The position numbers were made by a program, and so were the translations under genes. Below are positions 8,096 through 18,006 of a stretch of DNA of 64,000 bases, piece after piece. The stretch comes from Sphingobacteriia bacterium (GTDB lineage Bacteria > Bacteroidota > Bacteroidia > Bacteroidales > UBA7960), in assembly GCA_011390785.1 (NCBI GenBank), contig JAABRR010000003.1:1-64000 (forward strand), in the 5' to 3' direction. Below the pieces are notes generated by a model, which did no database searches, was not told the DNA's origin, and was given only the letters and a program-made list of their open reading frames with translations. Every line of letters starts with the position of its first letter. The stretch's first letter is position 1.

Positions 8096-11000
8096 TTATT
8101 GCTTAACCAATCTTCCTGTAAAAATACCCTTCTCAGTTATCATTTTCAGAATATAGACCCCTTCAGGAAAGCTTTGTGTGGAAATGCTGAATTCGGGTTC
8201 TGGCACTTCCACTTCTGTTACAACCCTTCCATCCAGAGCTATGATTTGAAGCGTTGCATTGTTGGACAATGAAACATCGCTTTTAACGGTAAAAGAATCC
8301 TGTGCCGGATTGGGATAAATGATCAATGACCGGGTTAATGGTTGTTGAGCTTCAACTGCGGATGTTAAGGGTTCACCAAAAAGGGTAATATTGTCGAACC
8401 GGTTGTTCCCCGCTGTTAAAGATGCATTTTCACCACCAAAAACGACTTTAAATTTCAGGTCGGGGTTGTTATCGGCAGCATCTATCGCAGTAAGATCAAA
8501 AGTTTTTAGCTCCCACACCGGTAGTTGAGTTATTTCATAAGCAGGAAGAGCTTCTGTCCAGCTTGTACCGCCATTGGTGGAGTATAAAAGTATTTGGCTC
8601 GTTGCCCCGTTGCTGGTAGATGTAGTTGCATAAGCAAACTGCGGGTTGCGGAAGCCGGCAGTTGGGGCATCAATGATGAGTTCCCGGGTATCGGAAGGGT
8701 TTCTTACCCGAAGCACTGCCCCTTGATTGGGTTGTTGATCCATTTGCAGATTCAGGTTGGAAACGGGGTCTTCAATCCGGTGTGTCCTTTCATCCATATA
8801 GCCATCGCCGGTGCCGGGGTAGGTTATAAGCGGAGTGTGGGTTGCTGAATAGTCAGAAGGCACCTCGGTAACATCACCATTAAGGGCATTAAAATGCCAG
8901 TAATGAACCAGTACAGATTCTTCCACCTGGACAAAATGTGCCTTCAGATTTATGATGGTTGAGGGAGTTATGGTGATTACAGGTTCGGAACTATTATTTG
9001 CTCCTTCCCAACGGCTGAAAGTATATCCTTGTGCAGGGATGGCTTCTATTTCAATGGGCACACCATTAAAGTACAAACCTTGCCATGGGTATGGATCGGG
9101 CTCAATTCCCGGAGTTTCCGGGTCAATGGTAATGGTATTTACCCTGATTTTCCCTGCTCCGGCAATATTAATATCTGCTGTAAGGGTAACCTGATAGCTT
9201 ATGTTGAATTGGCTTCTGATATGTGCCCTTTGGTTGGAAGGTCTTTGGTTGGCAAAGCTGATCATTTTATTTATATTGCTATCCCATGCATTCATGCTTC
9301 CCCCGGGTGTTTTCCAGCGGTGTATCTGCTCTTGCATATGTGGTTGAATAAGATCTTTGGTGTCATTTATGATCTGGTTTACCCTTTCTGGCAGGTATGC
9401 AGTGTTTAACATATCTGCAAAACGATTAATAAACCTGAGTTTAAACGACTCATTTTCCAGCAGTTTGCGTAAAAACAAGGTTGACCAGGCGGGATTTGGC
9501 CAGCTCGGACCGTTTGGCGTAGTGGCAAAAGCAAGTGTGTTGTGGGTTTGATGCCCGTAAAGGTCAAATCCAAAGTCAGTATCCAGGAGTAACCATCGCC
9601 ATCTTCCATCGTGCCCATAAGGTGCATCGGCGATGTACTGGTCGGTTTGCAATCGCCAGTATTTAATATTATTACCAGGCCAGTCGGTATTGGCTGCATA
9701 GATATTAACAATCTGGTAATCTATGAAATTGTCGATATCCATTTGTGTTTTGATATAATCATAATTTGCACTGTTTCCCAGATCATTATTCTGAATGAAG
9801 TTTCTCAGGGCCACAAAATGTTCGGCTGTTCCTTCATCGATAGAAGCATTACCGCTAAGCAGGTCTATATTTTCGGGGTCAATACCATAGGTTTGTTCAA
9901 GATAGTGCTTATCGTAGCGTTCACGCATATTATGTATGCCCCAGTATTCTCCGTTCAGGAACATTGCTGAAGGCTGATAGGCTTGTGTTCCCATATCCAT
10001 GTGAAGGGATATTTTGTGAATAACTGCGTCGCGGAAGTAGGTATGCCAGAAATCGTTTCCAGAGTTTCTAAGAATAATTCTTTTGTAGCTATCGTAGGGT
10101 TTATCGGTAAAGAAGGGATAATCCATTGTTGATGTACCATGTTCATTTCGTGGGCAAAGACGTAATGATTTAAGAGGGTTTGAGCGACTGAAGGCACCAT
10201 GTATTTGTATGCCAAGATTCTGGCTGAGAACAGGTAAAGAAGCGTCAACTTCATAATATTCGAAATAGGCTACACGCTCATACTCATCAGTCCTTATATG
10301 ATAGTTGGCATCTGTTCCTCCATTGGGATCACTGGATGGGTTTCTGATCCGCCATTGATCAAATTCTTCACCCGCAACATAAATACCTTTGTAATAGTCG
10401 AATAGTTCATCTTCTGAAATTGAAAGAGAAATAACAGGGAAATTGTATGGATTTATACCATTGGGGCTGAAAAAATAGCTTTGGGTAACAATATCACTGG
10501 GCAGGGCACCAGGTTTTACGGCTCTTGCTTTTACTACGGTTCCCTTTTTTACGGGGCTATTGGGTTGATACCACGGATCCAGTTCGTGGGTGGTAGATAT
10601 TTGGGTTAGTTTATCGGGTTCTGCTGATCGGTCAGTTAAGGTTACAGGCTCAATGTAGTTGTAGGTTTGAATGGTGTTATACAGGGTATCTCCAAAAGGA
10701 TCGCCCGGACGGAAGGGGTAACTGTTTTTATAGCTATAGGTAACGCCTCCGATATGATCTGATCTGGGTTCTGATCCATCAAGTGTATAGATTATCTGAG
10801 TTTCGCTGTCGGGATGGCTTAGGGTAAGGGTTATTTCTCCGGAGTGAAATCCCCCGGCCACTGAGAATGCCGGTGCATCCAATATTTCTGTAAAGGCTTC
10901 TGTATTGTTTGATGAGCCAGGTGTAGGAGTAATATAAAGAAACCATTCACCTGTCCCGTTGGGAGATCTGCCGTAAGAAATGTCTGTTGGCAGGGATACA

Positions 11001-11971
11001 GGCGGTAATTCGTCGATTAAATTACCATTTGGGTCGGAAAGTAACAGTGGTTCTCCTGATGAGCTAATCCTGAAATTGGAATGAAGCTGAGACGAAAGTC
11101 TGAACAGATGTTCGGCAGAAATCGGTCGTTGCAGGCTATTGTCAGGCAGCTGCCAGCCCACAGCAAGGTTATCGCCCCCATAACCTTCTTTCATAATCGC
11201 TTCAACATAATAGTCCTGTCCTTCTGTAAGGGTAATTGTTGCCGACATTTGTTCGGGATACTTGTCCCAGTTTCTCGAATTGGTCCAGCCGGGTACACTG
11301 GCAATCAATTCCTTGTCAGTTGCATCGGGTGTTGTGCTCAAATAGAGTCTTGAGTTATCGTCGCTGGCTATCCAGAAGGTATAACTGCCGGTTTGTGGTG
11401 CCCTTAGGAGGCCATAAACCCTTTGGCCATAATCGTCTGCAATGTTTATGGGGGCTTCGAAAAGTGAGGTTAAATAGCTTTCACTATCGGGGCTTCCCGG
11501 GTAGGAAGGATGATTTGTTAAATCAGAAATTCCGGATCCTGGAATGTTACTGAATACATCACGTTTGATGCCATTTACGTAATTATCTTCCTGGTCTGAC
11601 GGCCTTCTGTCTTTACCGGATGCCCAAACCAAAAGGTATTCTCCAGCTTCAATTGTAATATTTGGGAAAGTCCACTTGAATGGCTCCAGGGGGTCGTCAG
11701 AAAGGCCAAACCCTTCCAGATTAACGGGCTCTGTGCCATGATTGAACAGTTCTATCCAATCTTCATAATCGCCATCTTCATCGGTTATTATGGATACGTT
11801 GGATGCCATGATTTCGTTGATAGATATGCTTTGGGCCAAAAGCGATGATGAAAAGCCAATCAACAAAACCAGGAAAATCAGGCCTATTGATATTCTTGTG
11901 CCGACTGATAATTTCTCTGGGTTTCCGGGGGGAAACTTTACAGAACTGTTAAGCATTGGTTTATTTTCCAT
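8096..11971 (-). CDS. CotH-kinase/lamin-tail/PA14 T9SS surface protein
   Basis: A secreted multidomain protein of 1291 residues from the start at 11971. That ATG overlaps the end of the maturase gene by 11 bp and places the hydrophobic signal ([15 protein letters not shown]) near the N-terminus; an ATG at 11956 is an alternative. Visible domains in order: lamin-tail domain ([20 protein letters not shown]), PA14-like beta-barrel ([20 protein letters not shown]), chitobiase/FN3-like segment ([11 protein letters not shown]), CotH-type kinase region ([38 protein letters not shown]), a repeat with [11 protein letters not shown], and a type A T9SS sorting domain ([11 protein letters not shown] ... 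GRLVKQ). CotH proteins phosphorylate spore coat proteins; in Bacteroidota their substrate is unknown. Confidence 0.88.
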
Positions 11972-13286
11972 GACATTGTTTGTATTTTTTACCACTACCA
12001 CAGGGGCAGGGATCGTTTCTTCCAACTTTAATCTGTGCTTTAGGTTGTTTGGCCGTGTCTTTTCTACGCACCCATTCCATTACATTGGCCGGAGCACGTT
12101 GTGCTTTCAACTCTTTGGCCATAAAATCCATATAGGGGCGTACATGTTCAAAAAACAGTTTGTACCCTTCGCAAAGATAGCTCAAACCGGGTTCGCCCTG
12201 TGGTGTTTTTATAAAACGGTGTTTGGGGCAATCGCCATGGCAGGCAAACCTTACGGGGCAACTACGGCAATAGGCGGGTAGCTTATCTTTTTTATCCTGT
12301 CCGAAAATGGCTTGTCTTACCGAACCCATCATCTCGGCAATGGGGGTTTCGCGTATGTTACCGATAAAATACTCATCATAAACATAATGGTCGCAAGAGA
12401 AAACATCGCCGTTGTGTTCCATTACGGCTGCCGTGCCGCAGGTTTCGCTAAACACGCACAATCCGGGCATGGCACCCACCCAATTGGCCAGTGTTACATC
12501 AAAAAGCTGAACGTAATACCTGCCTACATCTTTTCGCACCCATTCATCGAAGATCCGGGCCATAAAACGACCGTAATCCATAGGGTTTACTGACCATGAT
12601 GTAACCTGTGCTTCTCCCTGGTAGGCTGGAAAAATCAGTTCCTGTTCGCCTGGAGCTATGTTTTGTGCTTTGCGCTCAACGATGGGAATAAACTGCAGAA
12701 ATGTGCTTCCTATTTGTTTCAAAAAGTTATAAACAGCCAGAGGCTCCTGTGCTGTTTTGTTGTTTACCACCGAAAGGGTATTGAATTCCACTTTGTGCTT
12801 CTGAAGCAGCTCAACACCCTGCATCACCTTTTTCCAGGTGGGTTGGCCCTGGTTATCTTTACGGTAGAAATCGTGCAAATGCTCCGGCCCATCGATTGAC
12901 AGCCCTATCAGGAATTCATTGTCGCGGAAGAACTCGCAAAATTCATCGGTAAGGTAGGTGCCGTTGGTTTGAAAACTGTTTTCGATACGCTTGTTGCCGG
13001 CATACTTCTTTTGTAACTCCACAGCCCTCCGGTAGTAATCCACTCCCAGAATTGATGGCTCACCCCCCTGCCATACAAATGAAACCACGGGTACCTGTTG
13101 CGTGGCAATATAGTCGCGGATGTAAATTTCGAGTAATTCTTCGTCGAGTTTATATTTGGTTTTTCCGGGGAAAAGATTCTTTTTCTCCAGGTAGTAGCAA
13201 TAGGTGCAGTTGAGGTTGCAAAGCGGGCCCACCGGCTTCAGCATGATGTTAAACGCCTTGGGGGCAACAGGAAATTGAAAATCCAT
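11961..13286 (-). CDS. Anaerobic sulfatase-maturating enzyme-type radical SAM/SPASM protein
   Basis: A 441-residue radical SAM enzyme. The CX3CX2C cluster-binding motif is CNLNCTYC at residues 23-30, preceded by the KPVGP typical of anSME. The SPASM region is complete ([48 protein letters not shown]), giving ligands for two auxiliary [4Fe-4S] clusters. The tail is a SEC-C zinc motif ([17 protein letters not shown]). anSME enzymes oxidise the active-site Cys or Ser of sulfatases to formylglycine without O2. It is the first gene of the minus-strand series and is translationally coupled to the CotH protein, so a different peptide substrate is possible. Confidence 0.9.
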
Positions 13287-13625
13287 TGTTAGAGGAGATA
13301 TTTATTCATACATTTTAATGGGTTGTAAATGTACGAAAAAATCAGGGAGGTTACTACCTAATCAGGCGAGCATGCTCATCCTTTGAAGGTAGTGAACGAA
13401 AACAGGCTTGTTGCCAACCAGAATACTTATTGCCCTTGGCAGCGCGTGAAGTTAGCAACCTGAAATGGATGTTGGGTTGCCAAAAGCTGTCAATAGTTAT
13501 GCGAATTCAGGTTTGTTGCCGACATTTTCAAAGAATTATGCGTTTAAATCGGGTTTTGTTGGTATCTTTGTAACCTGTTAACAAATAAAGTACCAATTCT
13601 TAAAAAACTAAAATCCACATTTACA
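13287..13625. other. Gene-free interval with dyad and GTTGCCAAC-like words
   Basis: No gene seen. An imperfect hairpin has arms 13351-13359 and 13387-13395 (TTACTACCT against AGGTAGTGA) around a perfect palindrome GAGCATGCTC at 13368-13377; it lies about 65-110 bp upstream of the maturase start. Farther right are GTTGCCAAC (13410-13418), GTTAGCAAC (13451-13459) and two similar AGGYTTGTTGCC words near 13404 and 13509. These resemble the boundary words of the repeats at 16-19 kb but do not form a clear element. The promoter of the next plus-strand gene is at the right end. Confidence 0.5.
13563..13570 (+). promoter_or_regulatory. TAnnTTTG-type -7 promoter box (TATCTTTG)
   Basis: TATCTTTG matches the Bacteroidota -7 consensus TAnnTTTG and lies 55 bp upstream of the lipoprotein ATG at 13626. 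A clear -33 TTTG at the expected distance is not obvious. Confidence 0.5.
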
Positions 13626-14135
13626 ATGAAAAAGAATGTATTATTCCTTATGATGATGGCAGCAACATTTATGCTGTTTCAAAGTTGCGACGATCTTCTT
13701 GATGTTAATTTCGACGCTGAATTCTCCACCAACATGAATATTGATGTTGCCGAAACCAAGGCTGATGGTTATGCTTTTAGTGAATCCAGGACATTGAACA
13801 TTACCGACGATGATGAAGTAGAAAAGTATATTGATAGAATCAAAGACCTTGAGATCACTGAAATTGAGTGTGCTCTGACCGGAATCCCTATCGGAGAATC
13901 CCTTCCTGAACTCTCTGTGAAGGTGGTTGAATTAAATATGCAAATCGACTTGACAGACATTACAGAAAACAGCACTTTTATTTTGCCTGTTACCGATGCA
14001 TTGCTCAAATCTCTTGGAAATTATCTGAAAGAAAACCACCAGTCAACCATAACTGTTTTTGGCACATCAACTTATGCTCCTATGGTTTTGGGTGTTAAGC
14101 TAACCTACAAAACTAAGGTAACAGCTTCTCTTTAA
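13626..14135 (+). CDS. Small lipoprotein of unknown function
   Basis: A 169-residue protein with a lipoprotein signal (FMLFQSC, Cys21) followed by an acidic start (DDLLDVNFDAEF). The mature part reads as beta-strands with alternating hydrophobic residues (FILPVTDALLKSLGNYL, STITVFGTSTYAPMVLGVKLTYKT). I do not recognise a named family. It has its own promoter box and is followed by a strong terminator, so it is a single-gene transcription unit. It is probably anchored to the periplasmic face of the inner or outer membrane. Confidence 0.75.
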   Translation: MKKNVLFLMMMAATFMLFQSCDDLLDVNFDAEFSTNMNIDVAETKADGYAFSESRTLNITDDDEVEKYIDRIKDLEITEIECALTGIPIGESLPELSVKVVELNMQIDLTDITENSTFILPVTDALLKSLGNYLKENHQSTITVFGTSTYAPMVLGVKLTYKTKVTASL

Positions 14136-14163
14136 ACAATATAGAATTTCGCAGATTGTTGAA

Positions 14164-14219
14164 GAGCCTGTTTCGGTAATTTGTGCTATTTTTGGCGAAT
14201 TACTGAAACAGGCTTTTTT
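14164..14219 (+). terminator. Rho-independent terminator
   Basis: A long stem made by GCCTGTTTCGGTAATTT (14166-14182) and AATTACTGAAACAGGC (14198-14213), followed by TTTTTT. It lies 29 bp after the stop codon of the lipoprotein gene. Confidence 0.85.
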
Positions 14220-14331
14220 GCTTTAGGCGTTTCTCATCAGAGAATCTATCATGGGCCCGGCAAAAAGGTCTTGTAATTTGTAATAGTAAGGTTTTAAAAA
14301 AATCAGTATTAAGTGGCAAATTATAATCTTT

Positions 14332-15882
14332 ATGAAAAGTAATCCTTTTGCAAAAATCAGGTCCGGATCAGGAAAAATTTTATCGCGATCATTAGATTTT
14401 ATTGAAATTGTAGGAAACAAGCTGCCACATCCGGCCACGATTTTTGGGGGGTTGGCGGTTTTGGTGGTTCTTCTCTCCTGGTTACTGCATGCCTTGGGTG
14501 TATCAGCCGTAAACCCGGCAACGCAGGAAGTAGTAACGATCAATAACCTGGTTAGTGGTGATGGGTTTCGGTGGATTTATACCAATATATTGGGCAATTT
14601 CCTCAGATTTCCTCCTTTGGGCTATGTGTTGGTTGTGATGGTGGGTATAGGACTTGCTGAAGGAACCGGCTTATTTGCTGTAATGATACGGGCTCTTGTA
14701 TTGAGTGCACCCAGTAAGTATATTACCGGGGCGGTTGTTTTGGCAGGTATTGTTTCGGGCCTGGCTGTAGAAGCAGGATATGTAATTTTAATTCCCCTGG
14801 GAGCCATGATATTTCATGCTCTTGGTAGGCATCCAATGGCCGGACTGGCTGCAGCGTTTTGTGGTGTTAGCGGCGGATTTGGTGCCAATTTCTTTATCGG
14901 ATCCATTGATCCTATTCTTTCCGGAATCTCAACATCAGCAGCTCAGTTAATAGACCCTGAAATGGTGGTTAATCCTGCGGTGAACTATTATTTTATGATT
15001 GCATCGAGCTTTGTGGTGCTTTTTGTGGGTACCTGGGTTACTGAGCGTATCGTGGAACCCCGTTTGGGACCCTACAAAGGAACAGCAGAAAAATTTGCCA
15101 TTGAGCAACTTACTCCTTTGGAAAAGAAAGGGTTGAATTATGCCGCTCTTACTGCTTTTGTATTTATCGCATTTCTTGCCTTTACCGTGGTGCCCGAAAA
15201 TGGATTGCTTCGCGATCCCGAAACAGGTTCAGTGCTCCACTCTCCCTTTTTTAGTGGCATTATTGTTGGCATCCTCTTGTTTTTCCTGCTTCCGGCATTG
15301 GTTTACGGGATTATTGTGGGTACAGTAAAAAATGATAAGGATATGATGAATCATATTATCAAATCAATGATGGGTATGGGTTCTTACATTGTCCTGGTGT
15401 TTTTTGCAGCACAGTTTGTTTACTTCTTTAATTATTCCAATCTTGGACTTATTATTGCCATCAACGGAGCATCCATCCTGACACAAATAAACTTTACCGG
15501 CCCATTATTGATTGCCACCTTTGTACTGATTGCTGCCTTTATCAATCTATTTATGGGGAGTGCTTCGGCAAAATGGGCCATTATTGCACCGGTTTTTATT
15601 CCTATGCTTATGTTGCTCGATCCGGCCTATCATCCGGGTCTTACCCAGGCTGCGTTTCGTATTGGCGATTCGCTCACCAATCTCATAACCCCTATGATGA
15701 GCTATTTTGCACTCATTGTTACTTTTGCCGAAAAATACGACAAACGCTATGGAATTGGTACCATCATCTCTACCATGCTTCCCTATACCATTTTCCTTGC
15801 TATTGTCTGGATTGCGGTGTTGATGGTTTGGATATGGCTGGGAATTCCTATGGGACCCGATGGGCCAATTTATTTGAACTAG
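14332..15882 (+). CDS. AbgT-family transporter
   Basis: A 516-residue inner-membrane protein with about a dozen hydrophobic segments. The AbgT pattern is clear: IEIVGNKLPHPATIF at the N-terminus, PLGYVLVVMVGIGLAEGTGLF, the re-entrant-loop-like GGFGANFFIGSIDPILSGIS, then MGSASAKWAIIAPVFIPM and GDSLTNLITPMMSYFALIV in the second half. The best-known member, E. coli AbgT, imports p-aminobenzoyl-glutamate; other members (MtrF, YdaH) export sulfonamides or p-aminobenzoate. No AbgA/AbgB hydrolase genes are adjacent, so the direction and substrate are open. It lies about 110 bp beyond the preceding terminator and is probably transcribed alone. Confidence 0.9.
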   Translation: MKSNPFAKIRSGSGKILSRSLDFIEIVGNKLPHPATIFGGLAVLVVLLSWLLHALGVSAVNPATQEVVTINNLVSGDGFRWIYTNILGNFLRFPPLGYVLVVMVGIGLAEGTGLFAVMIRALVLSAPSKYITGAVVLAGIVSGLAVEAGYVILIPLGAMIFHALGRHPMAGLAAAFCGVSGGFGANFFIGSIDPILSGISTSAAQLIDPEMVVNPAVNYYFMIASSFVVLFVGTWVTERIVEPRLGPYKGTAEKFAIEQLTPLEKKGLNYAALTAFVFIAFLAFTVVPENGLLRDPETGSVLHSPFFSGIIVGILLFFLLPALVYGIIVGTVKNDKDMMNHIIKSMMGMGSYIVLVFFAAQFVYFFNYSNLGLIIAINGASILTQINFTGPLLIATFVLIAAFINLFMGSASAKWAIIAPVFIPMLMLLDPAYHPGLTQAAFRIGDSLTNLITPMMSYFALIVTFAEKYDKRYGIGTIISTMLPYTIFLAIVWIAVLMVWIWLGIPMGPDGPIYLN

Positions 15883-16065
15883 ACTTTTAATAAAACGCCA
15901 ATTGCTGCCCCAGAAAAATCGGGGTAAACTGTTATGTTCGTATTCAAAATAGTTAGACCGGAAGGAAGAATCTGTTGGGCCTTGTGTTTGGATTTTAGTG
16001 ATAATCTTGATACTGTGAATATTCCATCCCAATTACAAAGATTCAATTTTCCCCAGTGTTTAGCG

Positions 16066-16147
16066 AATCGTCTCGTCGATATCTGACGAGAGGGTGTGAG
16101 AGGTTCTCTCTGTCAGTTTATCTGGCGGGGAGGTCTCGATTATGCGG
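16066..16147 (-). repeat. attC-like element D (terminal, degenerate)
   Basis: On the minus strand it begins CCGCATAAT, overlapping the stop codon of the gene at 16140, and that word is the complement of TTATGCGG at the gene's upstream boundary (16667-16674). It contains imperfect inverted arms (CTGACGAGAG against CTCTCTGTCAG). It lacks the internal motif shared by elements A and B, so it may be a diverged end of the array. Confidence 0.4.
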
Positions 16148-16643
16148 TCGGCTTTTTATTTTTTCGAGATATCCGTTGTTCGTATTCACTTAAAAGTCTG
16201 TTTAAAATTTCTATTCTTTCATTATCTACAAGTTCCGTCTGGCAAAGTTGGTCAACCATTATGTTGATGTCGTGGAATTGATTGTCAGTCGTGATTTTGC
16301 CTTTTTCTATTACTCTGGCAATTCGCTGATAATAAGATTTAAAAATGTCAACTTCATACTTGGTTTTATCTTCTAGATACTTATTGAATTTCAAGTCGCC
16401 CGTTTCTACTTGCATTTCTGTCAAATCACGAAACCATTGTTTTAGTCGTGTTAGTCGCCCTTGTTGATAGTGTTCTACAGTTTGTACTTTAAGTCCTTTA
16501 TAATGTTCATCAGAGTCAAAGTCAGTAGTCTTGATTTGCATTATTTTGTTCTCAAGGTAATAGTCAAGTGTCGCCAAAATCAAGTCTCGATACTTTGCTA
16601 GTTCTGCCTGTTTTTCGTCTTTACCGAGTTTGTTTTCTGTCAT
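16140..16643 (-). CDS. Hypothetical helical protein (cassette gene 1)
   Basis: A 167-residue soluble protein, strongly charged and almost entirely helical by eye (ELAKYRDLILATLDYYLENK; KFNKYLEDKTKYEVDIFKSYYQR; VDNERIEILNRLLSEYEQRI). No signal peptide, membrane segment or known domain is recognised. It is bounded by CCGCATAA (16667-16674) upstream and TTATGCGG (16140-16147) downstream, the latter overlapping its stop codon, which is the compact layout of an integron-like gene cassette. Function unknown. Confidence 0.7.
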   Translation of the reverse strand: MTENKLGKDEKQAELAKYRDLILATLDYYLENKIMQIKTTDFDSDEHYKGLKVQTVEHYQQGRLTRLKQWFRDLTEMQVETGDLKFNKYLEDKTKYEVDIFKSYYQRIARVIEKGKITTDNQFHDINIMVDQLCQTELVDNERIEILNRLLSEYEQRISRKNKKPTA

Positions 16644-16666
16644 GAGTAGTGTCGTCTTTTAAGCTG

Positions 16667-16800
16667 CCGCATAACGGTCACGTATATATATAGTGCAGGA
16701 TTGCGGGCTTCAAAACTATCGACCGAGATAAAAGTGAAGCGTGGCAGATAGGTTAAATTCAACACATCACCCTACGTTGGATATATGTGATGTTGCCAAC
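16667..16800 (-). repeat. attC-like element A
   Basis: On the minus strand the element runs from GTTGGCAAC (16800-16792) to GTTATGCGG (16675-16667). Arms TCACATATA and TATACGTGA pair with one G-T wobble. The interior at 16717-16738 (plus strand TATCGACCGAGATAAAAGTGAA) closely matches element B at 17916-17938. The left word complements the start word of the gene at 16819, and the right word complements the end word of the gene at 16140, as in integron cassettes. Confidence 0.65.
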
Positions 16801-16818
16801 AGTTTTTAATTCAGGTCC

Positions 16819-17802
16819 TTAGTATTCATATTTAGTCTCTATAATTTCTTTCATTTCAGTTGAAAAAATTGAAACATTCTTTGGTAAATGCATTACCCCC
16901 CAATGTTCAATATTGAAAGTTATATTCGATTTGCGCTCTACTGAGATATATTTGTAAAGGTCATTTTTAATCCCTTTAATTTTTACGTTTGGAATAATGT
17001 CAGCTGTCAAAGTATTTGGCAATCTTCTCGTTGCATAATAATTAAATTCACCCCACGAAGTAAACAAAAAGAAATATTCATCATTCAGGCTTTTAAAAAA
17101 TCTTATATCGGGTAAAGTATCAATAATAATTTCTTTTCCCTGTCTGTCTCTGAGGAAAACTACAAACTCATTATTCTGGGCAAAGTAGGATAATGTCTGA
17201 GGAATAATTTCTTCCTTATAGAATTTGGATTGTAAAACCATTTTTCCTTTATCGGTCAATTCCGTTGTAAGAATTTCATTTATTTCTTTGATATCAAGGG
17301 ATTTAAAAGTTCTGACTAAAAAGCTATCAGGGGCACCCATATCTTCCTTTAGCTTAACTTCCTGAAAATTCTTGGTTCTTAAAAAACCTATGTTTTTTAT
17401 CCCGTATTCAGCAAGCTTTAAAGTTTTATTTATATCGAATATACTGTCAAGCTGTCTGATAACTAAGTATTCCCCAGTTAAGTGTTCTGGAACATGAAAC
17501 ACTAATTCGTCAAGTTTCCATTTATAATAGGGCTTACCAAAACTAAAAAAAATATGGCTTTCTTTCTGATAAGCATAGTCGTGTTCAAAATGAAGTAAAA
17601 TATTCTCTGTGAAACCATAAATACAAGATAATTTGGCTACTGCCTTTCCTGCAATTTTGGCTTTTTCAAGTTCTTCGTAGTAGAAACCTGAATGAAACAT
17701 TACAGTCACATTATCAAAGGTGAATGAAAATGTCCTGTCTCTATGAGCTAAAATTCTATTTGCTAATAGCAGAAGAAAGAAAAGAATTATTGTCTTCTTC
17801 AT
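16819..17802 (-). CDS. Hypothetical secreted protein (cassette gene 2)
   Basis: A 327-residue protein with a cleavable signal (KKTIILFFLLLLANRILA, then HRDRTFSF). The mature protein mixes strands and helices with no recognised domain; WGEFNYYATRRLPN and FNIEHWGVMHLPKN near the C-terminus are the most distinctive segments. It lies between matched inverted words GTTGCCAAC (16792-16800) and GTTGGCAAC (17866-17874); with flanking bases the match extends to about 15 bp with one mismatch. It is AT-rich compared with the housekeeping genes nearby. Function unknown. Confidence 0.75.
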   Translation of the reverse strand: MKKTIILFFLLLLANRILAHRDRTFSFTFDNVTVMFHSGFYYEELEKAKIAGKAVAKLSCIYGFTENILLHFEHDYAYQKESHIFFSFGKPYYKWKLDELVFHVPEHLTGEYLVIRQLDSIFDINKTLKLAEYGIKNIGFLRTKNFQEVKLKEDMGAPDSFLVRTFKSLDIKEINEILTTELTDKGKMVLQSKFYKEEIIPQTLSYFAQNNEFVVFLRDRQGKEIIIDTLPDIRFFKSLNDEYFFLFTSWGEFNYYATRRLPNTLTADIIPNVKIKGIKNDLYKYISVERKSNITFNIEHWGVMHLPKNVSIFSTEMKEIIETKYEY

Positions 17803-17865
17803 TGTTTGTTAGTGTCTTTTTCTTTTATGATTCTGATATTTAGGGTGTTGGTCGCTCTTAAAATT

Positions 17866-18000
17866 GTTGGCAACGTTTTACAATATGGCAAGTTGGGGAT
17901 TTTGGAACGCGTTTTTATCCACCGTGATAAAAGTTGAATTAAAAACGAATAGTTGACGTAACCACTTCAGCCCCAATTTGCTATATTGTTTGTTAGCTGC
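17866..18000 (-). repeat. attC-like element B with 18-bp stem
   Basis: Arms CAATATGGCAAGTTGGGG (17881-17898) and CCCCAATTTGCTATATTG (17971-17988) pair over 18 positions including two G-T wobbles, around a 72-base loop. The outer words are GTTGGCAAC (17866-17874) and GTTAGCTGC (17992-18000). The loop contains TATCCACCGTGATAAAAGT (from 17916), shared with element A. The geometry (outer cores, paired arms, structured loop, about 135 bp) resembles large attC sites. Confidence 0.7.
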
Positions 18001-18006
18001 TGGGTT

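Noticed and set aside
14332-15882. AbgT transporter considered as part of the cassette array
   Set aside because: It is on the opposite strand, has no flanking inverted words, and is a conserved transporter.
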